Source of the DNA: an uncultured Faecalibacterium sp.
Lineage (GTDB): Bacteria > Bacillota > Clostridia > Oscillospirales > Ruminococcaceae
Length of the DNA stretch: 64,000 bases
NCBI GenBank assembly: GCA_934513205.1
Contig: CAKSWU010000001.1
Span: forward strand, 62,001 to 126,000
Reading direction: 5' to 3'
In this document: positions 58,558 to 64,000 of the stretch, piece by piece
Layout of the letters: every line of letters starts with the position of its first letter
Position numbering within the stretch: position 1 is the stretch's first letter
The notes under the pieces: model-generated
Databases searched by the model: none
The model's input: only the letters and a program-made list of their open reading frames with translations
Told to the model about the DNA's origin: nothing
Translations under genes and position numbers: made by a program

Positions 58558-59622
58558 TTACTTATTCTTGTACATATCCTGATAATAGTTCTGGTAGTCG
58601 CCGCTGGTGACGTGGTCCATCCACTCCTGATGGTTCAGGTACCAGTCGATGGTCAGCACGATGCCCTTCTCGAAGGGAGTTTCGGGGTACCAGCCCAGAT
58701 CGTTCTTGATCTTGGTGGGGTCGATGCCGTAGCGGCGGTCGTGACCCAGACGGTCAGCGACGTGCTTGATCAGCTCCTCGCTGATGCCCTCGTCCTGCAG
58801 ACGGTCGTGCAGCTGGTTGATGATGGTCTTGACGATGAAGATATTGGGGCGCTCGTTGTGGCCGCCCACGTTGTACACCTCGCCGACCTTGCCGCCGTTT
58901 GCCACCATATCAATGGCCTTGCAGTGATCCTCCACATACAGCCAGTCGCGGATCTGCATACCGTCGCCGTAGACGGGCAGCTGCTTGTGGTGCTTGACGT
59001 TGTTGATCATCAGGGGGATCAGCTTCTCCGGGAACTGGTAGGGGCCGTAGTTGTTGGAGCAGCGGGTGATGTTCACCGGCATACCGTAGGTATCGTGGAA
59101 GGCCATAACGAACATATCGGCGCTGGCCTTGGAAGAAGAATAGGGGCTGTGGGGGCACAGCGGAGTGGTCTCCATAAAGAAGCCGTCCGCACCCAGAGCG
59201 CCGTACACCTCATCGGTGGACACCTGCAGGTACTTCTTGCCCTCTTTCCAGGTCTTGGCATCGGCGTCGTACCATGCCTCCTTGGCGCGCTGCAGCAGGT
59301 TGACGGTGCCCATCACGTTGCTCTGCACAAAGATCTCGGGGTTCTTGATGGAGCGGTCCACATGGCTCTCGGCGGCAAAGTTGATGACGTAGTCGAAATC
59401 GTACTTTGCAAACAGGCTCTCCACCAGCTCCTTGTCGCAGATGTCGCCCTGCACGAACACATGGCGGGGGTCGCCCTCCACGTCCTTCAGGTTTTCCAGA
59501 TTGCCTGCGTAGGTCAGCTTATCCAGATTGACCAGCAGGATCTCCGGGTATTTTTTGAGCATATAATGCACAAAGTTGGAACCAATAAAACCGGCACAGC
59601 CGGTGATCAGATAGGTTTTCAT
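58558..59622 (-). CDS. rfbB: dTDP-glucose 4,6-dehydratase
   Basis: 354 aa extended short-chain dehydrogenase. N-terminal NAD motif T-G-C-A-G-F-I-G-S-N-F (glycine-rich), V-S-T-D-E-V-Y-G with the catalytic Asp/Glu, and the downstream Y-S-S-S-K-A Tyr-Lys pair. Second step toward dTDP-L-rhamnose. Gene order on the minus strand is rfbA-rfbD-rfbB; this gene is 24 bp after rfbD and ends at the terminator. Confidence 0.96.
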   Translation of the reverse strand: MKTYLITGCAGFIGSNFVHYMLKKYPEILLVNLDKLTYAGNLENLKDVEGDPRHVFVQGDICDKELVESLFAKYDFDYVINFAAESHVDRSIKNPEIFVQSNVMGTVNLLQRAKEAWYDADAKTWKEGKKYLQVSTDEVYGALGADGFFMETTPLCPHSPYSSSKASADMFVMAFHDTYGMPVNITRCSNNYGPYQFPEKLIPLMINNVKHHKQLPVYGDGMQIRDWLYVEDHCKAIDMVANGGKVGEVYNVGGHNERPNIFIVKTIINQLHDRLQDEGISEELIKHVADRLGHDRRYGIDPTKIKNDLGWYPETPFEKGIVLTIDWYLNHQEWMDHVTSGDYQNYYQDMYKNK

Positions 59623-59646
59623 CTTCCAAAATCCCTCGATTTCTTT

Positions 59647-60564
59647 TCAGTCTTTCATGCCGTTTTCGCCGTCCCAGTGAGCAAAGAAGCAGGCCAGCGC
59701 GTCCTGCCAGTTCCGCACATCATTGCCCACGGTGCAGCGCAGCATCCGGTTGTCCAGCGCGCTCCACTTGGGGCGGTCGGCGCTGTCCGGGTGCTTTGCC
59801 TTGTACTCCTCGCTGGTGCAGGGAGCCACGGTGGCGTCCACACCGGAAAGGCGGATGATCTCGGCGGCAAAATCGTACCACGAGCAGATGCCCTCGCCGG
59901 TGCAGTGATACAGGCCGTATTCGTGGGTCACGCACAGCTGCAAGATCTCGTGGGCAAGGTCCACCGCGTTGGTGGGGTTGCCGCACTGGTCGTTGACCAC
60001 CTCCAGCTTGCCGAACTTTTTGCCTGCATTGACGATGGTTTTGACGAAGTTCTTGCCGTAGTAGCTGTACAGCCACGCGGTGCGCACGATGAAGTGGCGG
60101 TGGCAGAACCGCTCCACATATTTTTCGCCCATGAGCTTGGTGGAGCCGTAGGCGCTGATGGGCCCGGGCAGGCAGGCTTCGTCCTGCGGGACGCCGCCGT
60201 TCTCCCGGCCGGAGAACACATAGTCGGTGGAGACGTGCACCAGCCGGGCACCGGTCTTTTCCGCCGCCTGCGCCAGATTGCGGGGGCCGATGGCGTTGGC
60301 CTTGAAGGCGGCGTCATGGTTCACCTCGCAGCCGTCCACGTTGGTGTAGGCAGCGCAGTTGATGATGACGTCCGGGCGGTTGCGGCGGATGAACTCGTCC
60401 ACCATCTTATAGTTGGAGATGTCGATCTCCGGCAGGTCCACGGCGATGACCGTGGCATTCATCAGCTTTTCCGGGATGGGGCCGATCTCGCTGCGGCCCT
60501 CCCGCAGCTGCTTGAGGATCTCGGTGCCCAGCTGACCCTTGCAGCCAGTGACAATGATTTTCAT
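59647..60564 (-). CDS. rfbD: dTDP-4-dehydrorhamnose reductase
   Basis: 305 aa. NAD(P) motif V-T-G-C-K-G-Q-L-G, V-S-T-D-Y-V-F-S-G (Thr/Ser of the triad), and Y-G-S-T-K-L-M-G-E with Tyr-Lys. Last step of dTDP-L-rhamnose formation. It lies between rfbA (21-bp gap) and rfbB. The epimerase gene rfbC is not in this window. Confidence 0.94.
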   Translation of the reverse strand: MKIIVTGCKGQLGTEILKQLREGRSEIGPIPEKLMNATVIAVDLPEIDISNYKMVDEFIRRNRPDVIINCAAYTNVDGCEVNHDAAFKANAIGPRNLAQAAEKTGARLVHVSTDYVFSGRENGGVPQDEACLPGPISAYGSTKLMGEKYVERFCHRHFIVRTAWLYSYYGKNFVKTIVNAGKKFGKLEVVNDQCGNPTNAVDLAHEILQLCVTHEYGLYHCTGEGICSWYDFAAEIIRLSGVDATVAPCTSEEYKAKHPDSADRPKWSALDNRMLRCTVGNDVRNWQDALACFFAHWDGENGMKD

Positions 60565-60585
60565 ACCAGTGTGCCTTTCCTTTGC

Positions 60586-61473
60586 TCAGTAGCGCAGTTT
60601 GCCGTCTGCAACATTTTTCAGGTGCTGACCGTAGGGGCTCTTGCCGTAGCGCTCCGCGCTTTCCAGCAGGGTGTCGCGGTCGATCCAGCCATACTTGAAG
60701 GCGATCTCTTCCGGGGCGCTGATCTTGATGCCCTGACGCTTCTCGATCATGCGCACAAAGTCGGCAGCCTCCACAAGGCTCTCCATGGTGCCGGTGTCCA
60801 GCCATGCAAAGCCGCGGCCCAGCAGCTGAACGTCCAGCTCGTCCTGCTTCAGGTACATATCATTCAGGGTGGTGATCTCCAGCTCGCCGCGGGCAGAGGG
60901 CTTGACCTGCTTTGCCATCTTCACCACGTCCTTATTGTAGAAATACAGGCCGGTGATGGCGTAGTTGGACTTGGGATGCTGGGGTTTTTCCTCCACGCTG
61001 AGCACCTTGCCGTCCTTGTCGAACTCCACGATGCCAAAGCGTTCGGGATCCTGCACATAGTAGCCGAACACGGTGCAGCGGCCCTTGTTTTCGGCGTTGG
61101 ACACGGCGGTCTTGAGCAGCTTGGAGAAGCCGTTGCCGTAGAAGATATTATCGCCCAGGATCATGGCGCAGCAGTCGTCCCCAATGAACTCCTCGCCCAG
61201 AATAAAGGCCTGTGCCAGACCGTCCGGCGAAGGCTGCACCTTGTACTGCAGATGGATGCCGTACTGGCTGCCGTCGCCCAGCAGCGCCTCAAAGCGGGGC
61301 GTGTCGGTGGGGGTGGAGATGATGAGGATATCCTGAATGCCTGCCAGCATCAGGGTGGACAGAGGGTAATAGATCATGGGCTTGTCGTAGACCGGCAGCA
61401 GCTGCTTGCTGGTGACCATGGTCAGAGGATAAAGCCGGGTGCCGGCACCGCCGGCGAGAATAATGCCTTTCAT
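60586..61473 (-). CDS. rfbA: Glucose-1-phosphate thymidylyltransferase
   Basis: 295 aa. The nucleotide-binding start K-G-I-I-L-A-G-G-A-G-T-R-L-Y-P, K-Q-L-L-P-V-Y-D-K-P-M-I-Y-Y-P, and I-L-G-D-N-I-F-Y-G are diagnostic. First step to dTDP-rhamnose. First gene of the rfbADB run. The start is at 61471-61473, behind AAAGGAG. Confidence 0.97.
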   Translation of the reverse strand: MKGIILAGGAGTRLYPLTMVTSKQLLPVYDKPMIYYPLSTLMLAGIQDILIISTPTDTPRFEALLGDGSQYGIHLQYKVQPSPDGLAQAFILGEEFIGDDCCAMILGDNIFYGNGFSKLLKTAVSNAENKGRCTVFGYYVQDPERFGIVEFDKDGKVLSVEEKPQHPKSNYAITGLYFYNKDVVKMAKQVKPSARGELEITTLNDMYLKQDELDVQLLGRGFAWLDTGTMESLVEAADFVRMIEKRQGIKISAPEEIAFKYGWIDRDTLLESAERYGKSPYGQHLKNVADGKLRY

Positions 61474-61513
61474 GTTTGTGCACTCCTTTTTTCTTAAAAA
61501 GATGTGCAGCTTA

Positions 61514-61542
61514 ATTCAAAGCGGAGCTGCGTCCGCTGTCAA
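61514..61542 (-). promoter_or_regulatory. Possible promoter of rfbADB
   Basis: On the minus strand TTGACA, 17-bp spacer, TTGAAT. The -10 is weak, and the spacer forms a hairpin AGCGGA/TCCGCT. Confidence 0.4.
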
Positions 61543-61831
61543 CGATTTTGGGGGCTGTCCTGTGCCCATTTTGGGCAAAAGAGATAACAGCTCACCTTAT
61601 TCTACTATCATTTCACGCAAAATGCAAGAAGGAATGCTGTTCTGCTGCGCAGAAATGAGGTGCCGCTGCGGGGCGGGTTGACCGGAAGCGGGCTGACGCT
61701 CTCCGTAAAAACGCCATCTGCCGGATGCGATGCCGTTCACCGTCTGAGCCCCTTCCGTGAAACCGGGACAGGATTTCTGTTTCCTGCGCAGCGGTGCTGC
61801 GGGGCAGGTTTCTGCCCGCCGCCAGCGGGCT

Positions 61832-61911
61832 GGACGCTCCGCTGGGCCAGAGGTGGGGAGGGGTGTTCCGACTCCCCCCTCCCTACCTCTGGACTCCACC
61901 CACCCCGCAAC
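61832..61911 (-). repeat. R3 block, copy 3 (inverted)
   Basis: 80 bp long-hairpin block, reverse complement of 48521-48600. Confidence 0.85.
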
Positions 61912-61913
61912 GG

Positions 61914-62055
61914 GAAAGGGGCTGCTCGCCCCTTTCAGACCCCAAAGAGGAAGTCGGACCGGAAAAAATCTAGCCGCTTCGCTCAACGATTTTTTCTCGG
62001 CCCTCCATCTGTACCCCCTCAGCCGCTGCGGCGGCAGCTCCCCCAAGGGGAGCGG
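61914..62055 (-). repeat. R2 block, copy 5 (inverted)
   Basis: 142 bp. It adjoins R3 in the same relative order as at 48378-48600 (R2-R3), so the pair may move or amplify together. An R1 half ending CTGAGAGGGCTAG at 62162 and an R6 segment follow. Confidence 0.9.
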
Positions 62056-62284
62056 AGCGCGGCGAAACCGGTCACTTTGCAATTCACCCGGAAACTTTGC
62101 CGCACTGCCAAGGGCTCTCCCTTTGGGAGAGCTGCCGAGCGGAGCGAGGCTGAGAGGGCTAGCCCGCTGCCCCCGCGCCGCCGCTTCCAACGGAAACAGG
62201 CGCGGCAGCTGCCGCCTGCCGCACAAGCCCCTTCCGTGAAAATGCATCTGCCGGATGCGATGCCATTCACCGTCCAAGCCCTTC

Positions 62285-62398
62285 CCGTGAAAACGGGACA
62301 GCGGAGCGTCCGCAGACGCTCCGCTGTCCCAAACTTAAAAATTATTTTTCCGCTGTTTATGCGCAAAGCAACGCGGCGCGCATTCCAAATCGTCCCCG
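62285..62398 (-). repeat. R5 module (inverted) after GT2 gene
   Basis: The edge GGGACGATTTGGAATGCG begins within about 5 bp of the glycosyltransferase stop; hairpin 62295-62330 is the GGGACAGCGGAGCGT type. Confidence 0.85.
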
Positions 62399-62399
62399 C

Positions 62400-63191
62400 T
62401 CACCACGCAAAGCCCCACTTGGCAAAGTAGCGCAGCAGGCTGCGCAGCTGCCACAGAAAAGGCTTCAGGCTGCGGTGCGCCGCACGGTGCCATGCGTGGA
62501 TGGCGGTGTACTGGGGCACCAGATACGCCTTGCCCCGGGTGCGCATCTTCTGGGTCAGGTCGGCGTCCTCCACATACATGAAGTACCCCTCGTCAAAGCC
62601 GCCCACCGCCTTGAAGGCTGCGGTGTCCACCGCCGAAAAGCTGCCGGTGCAGAACTCGATCTCCGTGGGCTCTGTCAGGTCCTTGTCTGCCATCAGATAG
62701 CGGTCGTTGTACTTTGCCCAGAACTTCAGGCAGGGCAGCTGGCGGTACGCCATGGCGCGCACATTGCACCGGCGCAGCGGCAGCCGCTGGGGTCTGCCAT
62801 CCGGGAAGGTCAGCCCCGGGCGGGCCATCACCACACCGGGGTGCGCCGCCATCCAGTCCGCAAGGTCGCTCAGGGTGTCCGCCGTCAGCTGGACATCCGG
62901 GTTCAGGATAAAGTGCACCCGGCTGTGCAGCAGCGACAGCACCGTGTTGTGTCCGGTGCCAAAGCCGCCGTTTTCTGTGCGGCAGAGCACCTGCACGGTC
63001 TGGTCCGGGCGGATGCGCAGGGTGCCGTCCCTTGCGGCGGCTGCCAGCCGCTGACCGCTGCCGTCCGGGCTGGCGTTGTCCACCAGATACAGCGTCAGCG
63101 GGTGGCGGCGGGTGCAGTCCAGCACGGTCTGTGCCGCCCTCAGCGCTTCGTCCGCGCCGTTATATACTACGATACAGGCAGAAAGTTCCAC
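62400..63191 (-). CDS. Glycosyltransferase family 2, rhamnosyltransferase-like
   Basis: 263 aa cytoplasmic-face enzyme. GT-A start S-A-C-I-V-V-Y-N-G with V-D-N-A-S-P-D-G-S (about residues 36-44), N-G-G-F-G-T-G-H-N, and the D-x-D position as N-P-D-V-Q; then F-C-T-G-S-F and G-G-F-D-E-G-Y-F-M-Y-V-E-D-A-D. Typical of rhamnosyl transferases, matching the adjacent rfb genes. The start is GTG at 63189-63191, preceded by GAGGAA; an ATG farther upstream is out of frame. Confidence 0.88.
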   Translation of the reverse strand: MELSACIVVYNGADEALRAAQTVLDCTRRHPLTLYLVDNASPDGSGQRLAAAARDGTLRIRPDQTVQVLCRTENGGFGTGHNTVLSLLHSRVHFILNPDVQLTADTLSDLADWMAAHPGVVMARPGLTFPDGRPQRLPLRRCNVRAMAYRQLPCLKFWAKYNDRYLMADKDLTEPTEIEFCTGSFSAVDTAAFKAVGGFDEGYFMYVEDADLTQKMRTRGKAYLVPQYTAIHAWHRAAHRSLKPFLWQLRSLLRYFAKWGFAW

Positions 63192-63272
63192 CGGGGTTCC
63201 TCTTTTCCATCAAAAATTCCTCATAAAGCCCGCTCTTCGGCAGAGCGGTCTGCGCAGCAGACGGAGAGGGTT

Positions 63273-64000
63273 TTATTCCAGCGGCTTGATGTCGAAGCTG
63301 AAATCCTCTTTCATCCGGTCAAAGTTCGGGTTCAGGCAGGGGTCCCCTGCTGCCAGCTGCTTTGCCCAGCGGGCCTGAAAACGCTTTACCTCCGACTCGA
63401 ACCGCTTGCGCTTCACCGGGTCCTCGTCCAGACCGCGGCTCTTGCTCTCGTAGTGGTACAGCTGGGCAAAGGGGGTGAACACGTTGGCATAGCCCGCCTC
63501 CCGCACCCGGACGCAGAAGTCCACATCGTTGAAGGCCACGGCAAAGCTCTCGTCCAGACCGCCCACTTCCTCGTAGACGCTCCTGCGCACCATCAGGCAG
63601 GCGGCGGTGACGGCATAGACGTCCTGTGCATAGACCAGACGCCCCATATAGCCGGGGTGTCCCACCGGGAAATTCTTGTGCATGTGGGCTGCCAGCGTCA
63701 AAAAGCCGAAGCCGATGCCCGCATGCTGGATGGTGTTGTCCGGGTAGAGCAGCTTTGCGCCCACGCAGCCCACCCGGTCCTGCTGGGCGTACATGACCAT
63801 CTCCTCCATCCAGCGGGGGGAGATGACCTCGGTGTCGTTGTTGAGCAGCAGCAGATATTCGCCGGTGGCGGCCTTTGCGCCAAAATTGTTCAGGGCGCTG
63901 TAATTGAAGCCGGTGCCCTGCCATGTGATGACCTTCAGGCTTTTGTGCTCCTTCTGCAGCTGTTCATAGCAGCGGAAGGTGGCGTTTTCTCTGCTGTTGT
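63273..64000 (-). CDS. Glycosyltransferase family 2 (5' end beyond window)
   Basis: At least 242 residues, open to the window edge. Visible parts: Y-S-A-L-N-N-F-G-A-K and L-L-L-L-N-N-D-T-E-V (the nucleotide-sugar and metal site), then G-A-K-L-L-Y-P-D-N-T-I-Q-H-A-G, A-C-L-M-V-R-R-S and F-N-D-V-D-F-C-V-R. These match the C-terminal GT2 domain of large rhamnan or O-antigen type transferases. The true start lies upstream of this window. Part of the same surface-polysaccharide cluster as the rfb genes. Confidence 0.9.
   Translation of the reverse strand, partial: NSRENATFRCYEQLQKEHKSLKVITWQGTGFNYSALNNFGAKAATGEYLLLLNNDTEVISPRWMEEMVMYAQQDRVGCVGAKLLYPDNTIQHAGIGFGFLTLAAHMHKNFPVGHPGYMGRLVYAQDVYAVTAACLMVRRSVYEEVGGLDESFAVAFNDVDFCVRVREAGYANVFTPFAQLYHYESKSRGLDEDPVKRKRFESEVKRFQARWAKQLAAGDPCLNPNFDRMKEDFSFDIKPLE

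Noticed and set aside
58543..61497. 984-codon plus-strand frame opposite rfbB/rfbD/rfbA
   Set aside because: It spans three well-defined genes on the other strand; its Val/Gly/His-rich composition is typical of a shadow frame.

Overview
The window looks like a high-GC Firmicute of the Oscillospiraceae/Ruminococcaceae, most like Faecalibacterium. This rests on T-box leaders, the rpmG-secE-nusG-rplK-rplA-(L10 leader)-rplJ-rplL block, a FeoB-associated Cys-rich protein, DUF3793 and DUF1934 genes, and many GC-rich mosaic intergenic repeats. The genus is an inference from gene families; no database was searched.

Layout. 0-2 kb (minus): ATP synthase subunits c (cut by the window edge) and a, then a DUF2798 membrane protein. 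2.28-2.96 kb (plus): a promoter-to-terminator transcription unit of about 640 nt with no ordinary gene, the best candidate here for an undescribed large structured RNA. 3.0-4.3 kb: three tiny membrane proteins and a Dabb protein. 4.4-8.8 kb: Met T-box, metG, an EamA exporter, tatD and a small conserved protein. 8.8-12.3 kb (minus): a TrpXYZ-like ABC importer under a T-box with a UGG specifier. 12.3-20.4 kb (minus): YfhO, dusB, then the operon ddl-murI-DUF1934-argS. 20.4-24.2 kb (plus): ribosomal protein/secE/nusG block with an L10 leader. 24.3-29.8 kb: Fe-S aldo/keto reductase, HAD phosphatase, GntR regulator, Fur-family regulator, and asnB behind an Asn T-box. 30.4-35.3 kb: TetR, NiaR, GH13 enzyme and glgB. 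35.4-39.6 kb: a polytopic membrane protein, a trigger-factor-like protein without the ribosome-binding domain, and a multi-cluster Fe-S protein. 39.6-48.2 kb: an opp peptide importer (A, B, C, D, F) and an acyl-CoA synthetase. 49-50 kb: a secreted SGNH hydrolase. 50-56 kb (minus): a DtxR/MntR-like regulator, feoA-feoA-feoB-Cys-rich protein, and DUF3793. 56.3-58.5 kb: a uridine-kinase-like P-loop protein and a lipoprotein. 58.5-64 kb (minus): rfbB, rfbD, rfbA and two GT2 glycosyltransferases.

Three themes stand out. First, amino-acid sensing: three T-box leaders whose inferred specifier codons (AUG, UGG, AAC) match the genes behind them. Second, a small metal regulon: a 16-bp palindrome of the form GTTA-N8-TAAC lies at the regulator gene, the feo operon and the DUF3793 gene, overlapping or flanking their promoters. 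Third, mosaic repeats fill most large intergenic spaces from 29.8 kb on. They are built from a few modules: a 140-210 bp element with 13-bp inverted ends, a 142-bp block, a long-hairpin block, and a terminator-like module whose edge sits on or next to the stop codons of five genes.
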